DNA from: Plectrocnemia conspersa
Taxonomy: Eukaryota > Arthropoda > Insecta > Trichoptera > Polycentropodidae
DNA: 64,000 bases
Direction: 5' to 3'
NCBI GenBank assembly: GCA_009617715.1
Contig: VTFK01000379.1
Coordinates: forward strand, 62,001-126,000
The notes under the pieces were generated by a model. The model saw only the letters and a list, made by a program, of their open reading frames with translations, was not told the origin of the DNA and did not search any database. Position 1 is the stretch's first letter, and the number at the start of each line of letters is the position of its first letter. Below, piece after piece: positions 9,000-21,575 of the stretch. Position numbers and translations under genes: made by a program.

Positions 9000-10970
9000 G
9001 TTGTCAAATTTTATTGAGGGCTTTTTTAGGATTACTTCCTATTTAGGAGATGTAAGGTTGTTAAGAGCGAACTGTAATTATAAAGTAATTTTTGAACTAA
9101 ATAAAAAGTAAAAATATTCAAGGATATATTCTTTGTATAGATATATAAACAAAATACTAGTATTACTTCTACAATAATTTTTATAGAAAATTTAATATTT
9201 TACAATAATATATGAATAATTTTACTGTTTCTAACATTATTATTATTATTATTTTAAATCGATATTGATAGTAGAATATTATACATTATGTGAAACATAT
9301 GAGCCCATGTCAAAATGGCGGAACTTCGTCCAACGAAGCGACGAAGGAAACCCTTTGTGGATGTATTGAGGGTGGCTTTTATCAAATTTACACAATGTAT
9401 ATGCCAACGAGATTAACCACTGAGCAGCCATTGTCGATACTCTATGGGCATCTAGCGGTGGCTGACCACAATGCAGGAATAGTGACAATCATGGATGCAG
9501 AATAATTATTTATTTTTTAATATCTAGGAGTAGTCTATATAATATACTAGTGGGGTTTTCTTGTAAAAAAGAATTTAAATCTAACTACATATTGAATTCC
9601 AAATACCAGTAAAACAGAAAAATTCAGGATTTTCTTCTGAAAAATAACAATAAATACACACATGAAAATATATCAGATACACCACTTTAAATTCTATTTA
9701 TCCCACTTATCGCACATGAACGATTACGTTATAAAATGTATTGATTAAATAAAATTTGAAGCATATTACGCATTGTGCGGAGGCGTAGATACGAAAGGAC
9801 AACAAAGGATCGTATCAAGATTTTATTAATAACGATTCGGAATCGCCTTTGGACGCCATTGCCACACAAATAATACTCCTCTGTTGTGTTCACCATTACT
9901 AGTCCTCCGTGGCTTTTGTGTTCAACATCTATTGAGGCCCCGGCCATTATGGTCGCTAGGTATTTCAGTGCCACTATTTGGATCATCACGCAAAATATAA
10001 TGCATAGGGGAGGGCCACACTCCACTGCCACCCCTTCACCCATCGCCGCCCCTGTCTTAACCGCGCGTGATTAAAATCGAAACGCATATCACAGCAGGTG
10101 ACCATTAATTCGTTGTCTAAAAAGAATAAGCTCATTTTATATCTAATATAAATTTTAAACAACAAACATTCACTGGCAACATTTTTGTGACATGATGATT
10201 CTTTGATTTAGAGTAGAATATAATCAAAAATAATATGTTATTATCACATATGGTCTTTTGTACAATCATATGCATTGTAGCATATCAAATTTCTAGGGAC
10301 TCAACAAATATAAAAATTTATTAATAGCCATCGAAGCCAAAAGAAATCGAAATTAAAAGAAAAATTGCACTAAATAAAAGAGACGACGCGAAAGCAATTT
10401 CGGATACTTGGTTACCGGTTTTTAACCAAGCTAATAAAATTTATACAAATTTAAATTCATATAAAAAAATCAATTCAAAAATGAATGCACTTGTTTCCCC
10501 CTTAGTAACAAACAAACGGAAAAATAATAAAACACAAGATCGAGTCAAAGACGATATAAGGTCAAAATTATAGCATACAAATTAATAAGCATAATCCATT
10601 ATCAATTTTAAAAAATCATCATCATTCAATTTCTATATAGTTTTTTATATTTAGGGTATTTATGGCCCACTTACAATCTCCATACGACATACATTTTATG
10701 ATATTGAATGTCATCTGTATTACAATTTGCTCAGAAACCGAGTAAAATATAATTACACTCCTCTAAAAATCTCAATATATTCCTGTTTAGATCAAACTCA
10801 TTATTGCTAGAGAGAAATATAGGTGTATATAGGTGCAAAGCTTAAAAAAAAACTTAGATCTAGGGTTGGAGAACCGGAGTAAATTACCCCAAATAGCGTT
10901 AAAATAAAAGTTTCGGAGGTAATGAATATTATTACGGCCTCACATAGACCCACGTAACACCGCGGAGGAA
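9000..10970. other. Intergenic spacer, no recognisable gene
   Basis: AT-rich spacer. Two somewhat GC-richer patches (9280-9505 and 9770-10075) hold open frames on both strands, none resembling a known protein, and their codon-like composition is equally good on either strand. I take them as old transposon or unique sequence. Confidence 0.4.
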
Positions 10971-10972
10971 TC

Positions 10973-11320
10973 GTGGAGTCGGAGTTGGACGCCATCACTG
11001 AACGCCTCTCCCTCGTCGAGGCTGAGAAACGGAGGAGCTTCGTGCAGTATCTGACATTCGAGGCGTTTATCAGCCAATTCACTTTCGCGGCTGAGTTGAA
11101 CGAGACCGAGCCGTCTGCTCGAACACTGTGCGCGTCTCTGAGCGAGGAAGCGCTATATTTCGTGCTGACTCTTCAGCCAAAGGTGAGACAGGAGTGGTCA
11201 TCACTGACGAAAGCTTCGGAGCAGAGGTTCGGAGATCGCACATCCGACTTCCAGATTTTTAATCAGCTCGCGATCAGAAAATAGCGGAAATCGGAGACGT
11301 TCGCGGAGTTTGCGGCCGAG
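10973..11320 (+). pseudogene. Ty3/gypsy gag-like remnant
   Basis: The frame from 10973 runs to a TAG at 11282-11284 and continues in frame beyond it. CASLSEEALYFVLTLQP, VRQEWSSLTKASEQRFGD and QLAIRK*RKSETFAEFAAEL follow the pattern of insect retrotransposon Gag: a 'L-x-G-x-A' capsid helix, 'W-x-x-L-x-x-A-L-x-x-R-F-G-D', then 'R-x-Q-x-x-E-S-x-x-E-F-A'. No zinc knuckle follows; the frame runs into an inverted pol scrap near 11.33 kb. Confidence 0.6.
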
Positions 11321-11464
11321 CTTGAAAATACGGACGAGAACTTGTCGATAGACGACCTCGTTGAGACAGTTGACTGTCGTGTACGGCCCTTCCCAGGGCT
11401 TGGTGACGTCTTTCGAATGATCGTCCAAGCGGTCATGGAATTGTCGGCATATTTCTTCATCCAT
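11320..11464 (-). pseudogene. Gypsy integrase C-terminal scrap, antisense to the gag remnant
   Basis: The minus strand reads KPWEGPYTTV, then LNEVVYRQ, the W-E-G-P-Y...L-N-D-V-V-Y-R motif that closes gypsy-class Pol polyproteins. It lies tail-to-tail with the plus-strand gag piece. This order is impossible in an intact element and implies nested insertion or rearrangement. The element's other parts (protease, RT, RNase H) are absent. Confidence 0.5.
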
Positions 11465-11529
11465 TGATCCAGGTATTCAGAATTTAACAAATTAGCTCGA
11501 TAAGTTTATTTTCGAGCTGAATGTGTTGT

Positions 11530-11880
11530 AAAGAAGTGGGAAGAGCGCTCATATTTGCGATGAACATAAAAAAAAATGCGCGGGCGCAAAGAAGCAATGC
11601 GCGCGCAATGCGTGTGAGGACGCTGCATCCCCACCACCGCGGTCACAGCGGCGTATGAAGCGACGCCTGTGCGTATTTGTGGAACTGGCGTCGGCGTCGG
11701 CGTAAAACGTCATCGTGATGGCACCAAGATGCTCTATCAGGATGCTCTAACATTTTGTGAATTTGCCATTCGGTCACCTTCCCGGAACGGTAGTCGTCCT
11801 TGAGCAGCGTCATCTGCTCTGACTCCAGGGGCGGTTCACAAAATATTTACCCCCCAGATTGCAACACTGTTTATATGTCG
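11530..11880. other. GC-rich spacer, unknown
   Basis: CpG-rich stretch between the gypsy scraps and the TA microsatellite, including repeated GCGCGC and GGCGTCGGCGTCGGCGT. Could be part of the same retroelement (an LTR) or unique sequence; there is no reading frame of note. Confidence 0.3.
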
Positions 11881-11887
11881 CTTAACA

Positions 11888-12060
<173 letters not shown>

Positions 12061-12409
12061 TAATCAATGGACACAAAAAAATATTATAACAATCCATAAT
12101 AAAATATTATAAAATATATTTAAAGCATTTTGGATAGTCAATGTTGTACATTTATGATAAAAAATATAACACTACGACATTTGCAAAATAGGAATACAAC
12201 GAAATAAGTTCATAATTATGTATAGTTTTTGTATTTTTAGTTAAAACTATTTATATCATAGTTTTAGTTGACACGTGCCTTTGATAAAACAGAATGTTTT
12301 TTTTAAAGTTGTACGTTTAAAATCGTTTATTGATAATTTTCATAAAGTTAAAAAACATACTATTTAGATTGACTTTGATTAATTATTATTAGGTTATAAT
12401 CCTTATCAG

Positions 12410-12717
12410 AGGTCCTCGAGGGCGTATCATGCCGGGTTGCGAATTTTCTTTCAACGCTTTACTCCAGTCACTGCGAGAGTTGTCAGTCGCTCGCGAGTCC
12501 TCGTCGGGTGAGGTCGATTCGCGGTTATATACAGGCTCGTTCCTCTACACTCCGACAAAAGTTTTTCCGACACTCAAAACACAACATCATAATCATTCAC
12601 GACAAATATCATATTCATTTCAACACTCGTGTTAAATAAGCGTGTAAAATCGTACACTAAAAAAATGTGCCAATTATCCAAATTAGTGTTTGTGAATTAA
12701 AAAGTGAATCAGTGCTA
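12410..12717 (+). promoter_or_regulatory. Candidate TATA promoter and 5' UTR
   Basis: An abrupt GC- and CpG-rich segment with a TATATA box at 12526-12531. Expected transcription start is about 12556 in TACACTCCGAC. The following 160 bases are A/C-rich and free of strong structure, as in insect 5' leaders, apart from short upstream ATGs, and lead to an ATG exon with a strong donor. This is the best candidate promoter in the right-hand 57 kb. It faces away from TTC14 across a 5-kb spacer. Confidence 0.4.
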
Positions 12718-12769
12718 ATGTGCGACACCGCAATGGATGCCGATGCCGATGGATTCACACATTCATTAT
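12718..12769 (+). CDS. Candidate first coding exon, unknown protein
   Basis: ATG at 12718 opens a 17-codon frame beginning MCDTAMDADADGFTHSL and ends at T|GTGAGT (donor at 12770), close to the splice consensus; codon 18 is split in phase 1. A second in-frame ATG follows five codons on. I do not recognise the peptide, and no downstream exon could be linked to it in the remaining 51 kb. A long first intron with islands of non-coding GC-rich sequence is typical of transcription-factor genes, but that is inference. It could also be a non-coding RNA exon. Confidence 0.35.
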
Positions 12770-12959
12770 GTGAGTAATATTTTTTTGTCGCATCACACAG
12801 TTGACGTATTGTAATTTCAACATTTCACGTGTCGATAACGCGCAATGGAGTGAGAGAATCGTTCTCCTGTGGTGAGATAGAAATTTCGGGGGATGAAAGC
12901 ACCCCTGGGTCATTGGGTCTAACGGGTGTCGTGTCATAAGACAATATCGGCGATTGACG

Positions 12960-15420
12960 GTTCAAAAGTAGCCGTTAAGATAAACGTCCAATCTAAACGA
13001 TCGTGATTATGTATATAGAGATAAACTTCAATGCAACTATTTTGGTTTATTAAACCTTTGTGCTCGTAAGTCGACATTGAATTCCAAGCGTTGCACTCGT
13101 ACGTCGACAATATGTCGACAAAACTTTGAATGCATTTATTGGCTTTGTGTTCAAGCAAATTTTGCCAATTTAAATTTATTAATAGTAAAAAAACTTCCGT
13201 TAAACACATTTCAGTAATATTCAATTTTTAACTTGTGCAAATAACTCAATAATCTTAAATTTACGAGTGTAATTTTATTGTAAAATTTTTCATCGGGACA
13301 TGGACGAACCGCGAGGGGTTAGGGCTGAATAGCGCGATACTTGACAGTTATTGGTCTTAAACGGATTTTTTCCTTCAAAGGGTATCTATATTTTTATGAT
13401 ATGGAATGAAACGGGATCATATGCTCTAATTGTGCATAACTGTTACTTAATATTGTGTGTCTGTTATGAAATAAAACGATTAGAAAATTTAGTAAGATGG
13501 AAAAAAAGAGCGAGATGCAAGCAGAGCTCGCTATTTCGCTCTCACATTTTTAGCTATTTCGCTATTTCGCTATTTCGTATCGACATTTTTAGCGGCAACT
13601 CAAATAATAATGTTAGTCTACACCAGGTCTCGGCAACCTTTATTGGCTGCGGGTCAAAATAGTTAAAATGTGACTATTAAGAAGACTATTCGTGTCAGTA
13701 AATATTTTTGGTCCTAACAAGCATATATGCGGTCTAGTCGTAGCACGTAGGTATTTATAAAATCGAAATTGTATTTGATAACTCAATCTACACATTTGAT
13801 GTATTTTCAAGCTAGTAAATTACTAAATTATGTAAAACAGAATTAGTAATCTGTGTTTTAATTATTTATAAATACATATATTGATTTACTTATAGAAATT
13901 ATTCGATATAATAATGGATGTTTAAGGAAGTGACGATGAGTTTGATATCAACCGTGATATTATTACTGTGACAGTAATAGTAGTAGGAATGATATCTAAC
14001 CACTTAAAACAAGATGGATTATGACAATTGGTAAATATTGTTAACCTAATCTGCACCAAGAGATCCATTTACTGTCCAGATACCCAGAGACCCGAAACTA
14101 TAGAATAATGTATCGATTTATAAAAACACTAATCAATTTTACTAAAAATATATTAGCATAATAGTTTATTCTTATTTATAAGCTAATAAAAATATTGTTT
14201 CTAAAACAAGTTTATATATGGTCCCCTTTTAAAATTGTAAATCCTACAATTTTTTTAATATAATTTTCATTTTAATTTTTAATTTTAATTATTTTATATA
14301 CTCTTTCTGGATTGATAGTGCAGTAAGGGCGTTTAGTACATCATAGGAAATTAAATTTGTCATATGTATTTAATGCGATTCAACGACCTGAACGAACGTT
14401 CAACATCAGCTTTAGACACGTTCATGCTAAGACTATTTCTACCAATTTTAAATCTTGTACAAGTTTCAAGTTTTAGAATAATCTTTCAATGTACTTAATC
14501 ATTTTTTATGATCAATTTAATTATTCTTTAAAACTGTTTTAATAAATTCCTAAATATTTTCTATTTTCATATTTCCAATGTATCGGGTTTTGTAAAAAAA
14601 AAATACATTTTTTGTCTTTCACTGGAATTAATGTATAATTGTCAATTGGAGTTTGGTAAATCTTTTTAAGAGATTTGATCTTTTCATTGAGCAATGTTTC
14701 AAAATTTTGTAGTGCTTGTTCAGCTGTTATGTAAGTGTAATTATTTGATTGCAAAACATTTTATTATTCGATTTTAGTGATTATTTTTCTTAAGAACTAC
14801 AAGATTTTATGTCTATTTTATCATCCAAATTATAATGCCCAGAAATACTGACGCGATACTCAAAACTAATTAAAGATAAAAAGGATATTTTACCAAATAT
14901 TGTAAATTTTACAGTATTATTTATAGTAATCTTGCCGCATTGTTGTTTTAAGATTTTTTTCGATTTCCGAAGGATAACAGCATTTTTTTGAGCGTCGAGG
15001 TGTAGCAAAGTCAAGATTATCTAGTCCGGTTTTGTGCTGCGTTATATATACCGTCATACGCGTAAGCTGTACTCCCACTCCGTACGATAAAGGGGACTAA
15101 GAATGCAGGCGCATTTCTCGATGGCACCGTTAGCGGGACTGGTGTTATGTATGAATCGCTATAGGTCTATCTAATATTTCCTTATTATATCGACAACACC
15201 TATTTCACTCATTTTTTAACGCTTTCATTAACGTTTGCATGTCTTCGGCGCCTTCCCTACAAAAAATCAATGTAATTTTTATTATTTTTGCTTAAAATAG
15301 ACATAAACAAAAGAAAAACCTGTAGAATATTTGTCTAAGTATAAAATTTTATTATTTTATGAGAGTACAAAAAAATTAGGTGGGGCCGGGCCCCGATTGC
15401 CTTTAAATGCCATCACTATA
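12960..15420. other. AT-rich spacer with small repeats
   Basis: No gene seen. Contains a GTCGAC palindrome (13103-13119), a single hAT-like end at about 13628, and AT-rich open frames on the minus strand (14539-15014) of no recognisable family. Confidence 0.4.
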
Positions 15421-15421
15421 G

Positions 15422-15575
15422 CTGATATTTTTGCGCGCCATTTCGAAACTTGTTAATATGTGGGGGCATCTATTCATGCCATATTTAAAAAAATATTATG
15501 GTTCAAATAATTCAAGTGATTTACAGACTTAAATTAGACTAAATAGCTATATTATTAGGCTCAAATGTTTATGGC
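15422..15575 (+). repeat. Dispersed repeat (pair with 60513-60662)
   Basis: GCGCCATTTCGAAACTTGTT, then GTGGGGGCAT, CATGCCATATTTAAAAAAAT and ACTTAAATTAGACTAAATA recur at 60513-60662 with scattered differences over about 150 bp. Unclassified; probably a MITE or a non-coding part of a larger element. Confidence 0.65.
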
Positions 15576-15844
15576 ACCTTTACGTCTTCAGTGAGTACTG
15601 GCGATTTTCTTGATGACACTCATAGAAGCCACCCGCGGTGAAAGGGTTAAAAGTGTTGTAAGACATACTTTTTTTAGTGAGTGTTAGGATTGTTTTGCAC
15701 TTATATACATTTATCCATATTTAGCACTCTACAGATCGAGGACTCAAATATGCGTCATTGAAAAACTATTGTTAAAAGCCGTTTATGCACAATATAATCA
15801 ACACCTACACGCTTAATGGGAAAAACCAGATTTAAAACACCGTT

Positions 15845-16045
15845 TGTAAATTAGTGATATCTATTGAATATTATTAACTATAATTACAGCTTACAATCAA
15901 TAGATGTCGCTTTGCAGCTCAGGCCTAATTTTAATAATAGCGCATTTTTATTATTAAAATGTTTAGTTTGCTGTGGGGACGTGAACCCGTAGCCTCTAGG
16001 ATATCAGTTCAACGCCTAAAGAACTACGATATTTTGGTTATACAG
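15845..16045 (-). mobile_element. tRNA-derived SINE, family 2, copy 1
   Basis: On the minus strand a tRNA-like head (ATCGTAGTTCTTTAGGCG as A-box region, TACGGGTTCACGTCCCC as B box) is followed by the body motif CATCTATTGATTGTAA shared with 52640-52895 and 56525-56860. The head is not a tRNA gene: it does not fold into a full cloverleaf. Confidence 0.65.
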
Positions 16046-17570
16046 GAAAATCTAAATATAAAATTGCAAAATCTTCATGACGCACTTCGAATGTCTCTCT
16101 GTAAAACATATGACTGAAGAATATAGACAAGGTTATTTTGTTCGTGTAACACGATAGAACAATAAACCTTTTTTGTGAAGGGCCAGATTGTAAATATTTC
16201 AAGCTCAGTGGGCCAGGAAGCAAAATTAAAATGAGTTTTATCATTTCTCTCAAATATTCAAATGTAGTGTAAATTTTAAATATAAACACTGTTTTTCTTT
16301 TTAGGTTTAAGTTCAATATGTTAAGAAATCTCATTAAATCTGCAGCAAAGGCTAATTTTAAAATCTATTGAATATTCGGAAATAATAGCCGAGGGCGGGG
16401 TTTTTCGTTGAAAAAAGTTTTTAATCGCTCCTCTGATTTAAAAAATCTTAATCAATCTTTACCATGTCTGGGCCATAGGACTACTGTATGGTAGAGAAAG
16501 TCGAAATATACAGCTAACATTATGATAAAAAAATAGATTCCGCAGATTTATATGGTTATTATATGTTTTAATTTATCTAACAATATACTTTTTTATCTTC
16601 TATAGTTGGTTTATGGCTTTCCGATTTCCTAAAAAGTCTAAAACTTGTTAATGGGTTTAAATTAACAATTCACTTAAACTCAAACCAAGATTTCACTAAG
16701 AAAAAAACAAGTCAAAAACCTGTGCTCTTTGTGTCTTGAAACTTGATTAAATTATATTTTAACCAATGTTTTATTTTTTTACATTTTTTTAGAAACAGAT
16801 ATGGTAAATTTGTTTTTCATAGTTTTTTTAGAATAAAAACTGATTAATACTTTATATATACTTAATTAAATATTGATTTTATGTAAATATTATTTATCAA
16901 AAATTTCTAAAAATATTAAACATGACAATTTTTTGTGAAAAAGATTTTATGGAAAATATTTATTTTATTTTTAATTATGATTTTTTAGTTTTTCTCATAG
17001 AAATTATTATTACTATTTACAATTTATACATGTTTTTAAATAAGCATAACTAGATCAAGAGCAAAAAATTAGTTTTGCAAGATAGTATATATTTTAAACA
17101 ACAAAATATTTTAAATATTTTATCCTTAAAATATAATTCTTAATAAAAATCTTTAGTTATATACAAATTATTGCATATGTAAGCCACAATTTTATTATTT
17201 AAAAAAAAAATAATTTTATGGATTAATTTGAGGGAAAAAGGCGAGTAAGTTATTGCATTTCAACCTAGTATCTCAAGTAGGTATAACTCATATATATACA
17301 TATATAATAATAACTTGTTGATTTAATTTTTTTTTATAAAAACTTTGTACAATGAAAATATTTTTCCATCAAAATTAACTAAAATATAATCGGTAACTAG
17401 CACTATGCGCATATAATGTTTCATGAATCACGGATTTTGAAATGTTGCTATCTCTAAAGAATATAAAATTGCACCGCTAATTTTATCTGTATATAAATCA
17501 ATTGCTGATTTTTTTTTAAAGAAATTATATAATAAAAAAATAAAGCGAAATATATCAAACCTGAGGTCGA
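16046..17570. other. AT-rich spacer
   Basis: No gene or clear element. A patch near 16180-16230 with GGGCCAGATTG and GTGGGCCAGG resembles hAT interior sequence. Confidence 0.35.
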
Positions 17571-18070
17571 TGCATAAAACGCCCCATTATATTATATACA
17601 TATTTGTGTAAATCAGCATAAACACCAGCCGTGAATCGTCCCATGAATCATTGTTCCGTGATTGATAATGGCGAGGTCTGTTGCGTCTAACGGAACGCGG
17701 ACAACGGGTCTCTCCGATTTTCTTTTCGTTTTGTCCTGTGAAATCAAATTATGAGTCAAGTTAACTGGAGGATAATACAGGAAGTCATTTCGTGTTCAAT
17801 GGAGAGTAATTTCTGGGGGGTGGAGGTCGGTGCGACAGCCATAGGTGGTTTTCACCCATGAGAGGATATCCACAATGAGGACCAACTAGCGTTCCAGTCT
17901 CGAGCATACTGCGTTTCCCAAAGCGTTATCTTGATGGGAACCAATCGATTTTGACGTTTGACAATCGTTAGACTCGACGATGGGTCTCTCGTTACGTTCT
18001 CATTGTCGTGGGCCCATTGTCGACGTTTTTTCGCATTTGTGTGATTTATTTGTTTTTCTTTCAATTAGTA
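17570..18070. promoter_or_regulatory. GC-richer island, candidate enhancer
   Basis: Sharp rise in GC without a plausible reading frame. Contains CATTGT at 17649, 18001 and 18015 (Sox-type hexamers), GATTGATAATGG and AATCGATTTTGACG. Interpreted as regulatory from composition, motif content and position in the gene desert. Confidence 0.3.
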
Positions 18071-18239
18071 TTAGCACTATAATTTTACAAAATATATAAA
18101 TATAGTAGGTAATCTCAAAAGAAACGTGGTTTTTCTTTTTAATTTACGTTTTAAGAATCAGTCTTGCTTTGGCCGTTGATACTGAGTATGTATTTTGTAA
18201 TATCTGTGTAAGTGCATATCTAAACTTAAGATTCCGTTA

Positions 18240-19100
18240 TTTAAAAAAAAAAAAATTGGGCTGCAAAATTTACGATGGCAAAATTTTTACCACGTGAATT
18301 ATTTATACAAAATTGCATATTATATGAATTTTTTGAAAGTTGCCAACTACGACAACTAAAAACATTTGTAAAGTGATAGTGATTATTTAAATATCCGCAA
18401 ATAGCAAAGATGTTTTAAAAAAATCAACAGGTTATTACGATAGTCCTGGTATGGGAGACCAGCAAAAATAAACGACGATGTCCTGGCTGCAGAAATGAAA
18501 GCAAATCCGAGAAACTAAACCAATCACATCAAATTCAACAGTGCAAAGACACATAAATAATATTTTGGAAGGCTTGAAGACAAGGTGTATAGATTCCACA
18601 CGAAGTCATCGCGTATTCGCATATTCAAAGATCTTCTGGATCTTGAAGCTGGTCACCTTTTATCGATCATTTGATAACCAGAGATGAGAAATGGGTGTTG
18701 TACGGCAAAAATTGTCGTAAAAGACATGTCAAGTAGCAAAACCTACCTAGAAGTCCGGGAATACTGTAAAAAAAGTTTTTTTGCGTGTATGGTGGGATTG
18801 CAAGGAAATTGTGCAATACAAAACCTGGCCAAAAAATAATATAAAGCTTCTAATGTGACAAGGAAGTAAAAAACACCTGCATTTGTCAACAGAAAACGAA
18901 TATTTCTACAACACGACAATGCGCGTCCCCATGTGGCGTAATTGACTCTCGATAACATCAAGAAACTTGGCTGGAAGGTTTTATTTCATCCACATTATTC
19001 TCCAGACCTTGCTCCTTCCGACTACCTTTTATTTCGATCAATACAACACAAAATCCAAGGCGATGTGAAAAGGTGACTATAGGAATATTTCGGCAATATT
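18240..19100 (+). pseudogene. Decayed mariner transposase, second subfamily
   Basis: Plus-strand frames give GRPAKINDDVLAAEMKANPR, then DHLITRDEKWVLYGKN (first catalytic Asp), LQHDNARPHV-like codons around 18910 and FHPHYSPDLAPSDYLLFRSI. There are many stops and shifts. The wording differs from the irritans-like copies in the TTC14 region, so this is another lineage. TIRs were not found. Confidence 0.65.
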
Positions 19101-20035
19101 GGTTTCTTATTACTATCTATCTACTACTTTACTTCTCAAGATGTCTTGACAAAAATATGTCGAGACAAAAGTCTCGAGGAGAAGACTATCTTAAAAGAAA
19201 AAAAGTTTTTTTTCTCTTATAATAGTATATTATATTTTACATGAAATTCTTTAAATATCAAAGTTATACTTAGCTGTATTATTCCATATACATAAATATT
19301 ATCAAGCAAAAGTGTCGTAAAAATATATATTTTAGGTTGATTCAATTTTTTTTACATAGTAGCAAAAAATATGCTAATCAGATTCTATGGAATTAGATAA
19401 CATATCTCTGATTCTGTTGAATGAAAATACTGTATTTAACAAGTTAAATTTCATGTAAAGAAATGTTTCTCTTTAGCTATCTTAAATTTATTTATAGCAC
19501 AAAGTTAAAATAAATAAAATCAGCCAATATGCATTTAACGATTAAATCTACATCCAGTCAAAAGAACAAAATTTCTTAGTTTTTATAACTAAAAAAATGA
19601 TAAATAAGTTTAACTCGACGTTAAATTTATTATGTCATATAAAACTTTTGAAGTTATAAATGTAATTTTAAAGATTCAGTATTTTTATATAATAATATAT
19701 GTAGATAGGATATTTAAGCAAATAAAATATATGTAACATATTTATATTTTTTAAAGCTAAATTTTTATTGATTTGAATATATATACAAATAGCAATGATT
19801 TATTTATAATAAATAGTGTGAAGTTTATTTTTTCATAAAGTAAAAAATTAAGTTAAGTTATTACTTTTATCGAACACTAAAATATTTGGCTTATTGTCAT
19901 ATTTATTGATACATATTAAATAGTGTTATTAAATATTTTTATTGCCATTTTATTGGTCGTTACTTCCACCATTAGGCTTTAGTGTTTAAAATTGAAAAAA
20001 TATATACATTTATTATTTGTATTCATAAACAATAG
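19101..20035. other. AT-rich spacer
   Basis: Nothing recognisable; long A/T runs, no open frame of note. Confidence 0.4.
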
Positions 20036-20039
20036 TATA

Positions 20040-20710
20040 CATGTGTTGTTGTGAACATAAAACTTTCGGGTTTCGAGGCCGAAGGGGTGTGACTTTGCTG
20101 CCAAAATAGACGTCGGAAAAAGTAACAGTAATGGTAATTAAACATATATAAAATATCACATATATATGGAGACGTATGTATCAGGCGGTGGAGTCGAATA
20201 GCTGGTCCTAATGTCAAAGAGTATTCGCTGGAGTGTAGAGTTGAATTATTCTAGGCTGTGATCTGCCGAAATCAGGCGCGTACGCGTATCCGCTGATGTT
20301 TCTTGTACTGTACCTTCTTAAAATTTAGTCTCTATGACGATGTATGGCATATTTTATATTGCTGGTTCAAGACAGCTCTGACAAATTCTAGATGAAGATG
20401 TGGGCGCATTAATTAAATCGCTTTTTTGCTACACTCACGAAATATGTTAACGCTTTAAAAGTATAACCGTCACTTTCGGCGATCGTTAATAAGGTGATAA
20501 AATAACAGTCTTATTGCGCAGGATAGAACGCATTGTCTACCGCACACACTTTTAATACAAAAGGGTAGTTTTTCAGCACTTATGGGTGATTAAGTGATTA
20601 ACGTTTTAGTACGGATGTACTAACAGGTGGTGGGTAAAATAAATACAATTGTTTAGTCCTGAGCTCTTCTATTGTCAGGCCCTAGTTTTGAGACGAGCAT
20701 TTTTTTATAA
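20040..20710 (+). mobile_element. LTR-like repeat family, copy 2
   Basis: Nearest relative of 37690-38470: both start with TTTCGG, GAGGCC, AAGG and GTGTGACTTTG, share ATTTTATATTGCTGGTT, GACAGCTCTG, CACTTTCGGCGAT and GAGCTCT near the end. See copy 1 for interpretation. Confidence 0.5.
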
Positions 20711-21384
20711 GTTTAAAATTGTAGCGATAATATTCTCTAAATTAATTATGCAGCTGGTTGGAACCCCCACAATTAGTATATTTTACATTCATTACAACTT
20801 ATTTTATTACTGTATTACATATTAGAAAAATATATAAAAATATTAAGGTTTTTTTAAATGCTTATTTAATATTTTTTTCAATAATTAACTTCAAAATTTT
20901 TAATTTAAAACATATATTATTGTATTATAGTTTGTTATCGATAATTTAAATATTTTTGATAAAGATTTATTGATAAAAAATGTTTTTCAAAGTATCTATT
21001 AAATATCATGAAAAGTATCTGTTTTAAAATTATATTTTATTTCAATTTTAAGGGTAAAATTAAGTTTACTAGACATTTTTACTCTAAAATACGTTCAAAT
21101 AAAATATGCAAGCCTTGTTTTAGAGCATTTGATTACGTTTATTAGTAATTAAAACTAGATAAAAATAAAATTCATTATAAACATTGCATAATCAATACAT
21201 CGATTACTTGATAATGCTTATTTATTTTTATCATTATGGTAATGCTATACATATCACACATCTCAAGAAATCAAGTAATCATAAAAATATTGACAACTAC
21301 ATTGTTAATGAAAATCAAATTTTAAAAAGTCTAAAAATACCTTCATTTTTAAATTTTTATGGACTTTTTTAAGATTTAAGTCGT

Positions 21385-21575
21385 TATTTCAAACCTGGGT
21401 TTGTATCCCACTTGGACACCTGTATTTTTCGATTTCCATCGTGTCTAGGAGATCGGAATTAGCGAGTATTATACAATTTTAATAACGATCGATCACTACA
21501 TTTTAGTTTTTCTTAATCTCACTGATAAATGTCGTGATAAATAATTAAAATAAAATAGAGCTAGGTCGTAAAAAG
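21385..21575 (+). mobile_element. tRNA-derived SINE, family 1, degraded copy
   Basis: Degraded B box (GGGTTTGTATCCC), body with TTCTTAATCTCACTGATAAA and the family's terminal GAGCTAGGTCGTAAA. Shares order and ends with copies at 23828, 29785, 32382, 37440 and 57945. Confidence 0.6.

Noticed and set aside
13628..13680. hAT-like end (CAGGTCTCGGCAACC, with GCGGGTC inside)
   Set aside because: No matching inverted end or 8-bp duplication found; a possible fragment only.
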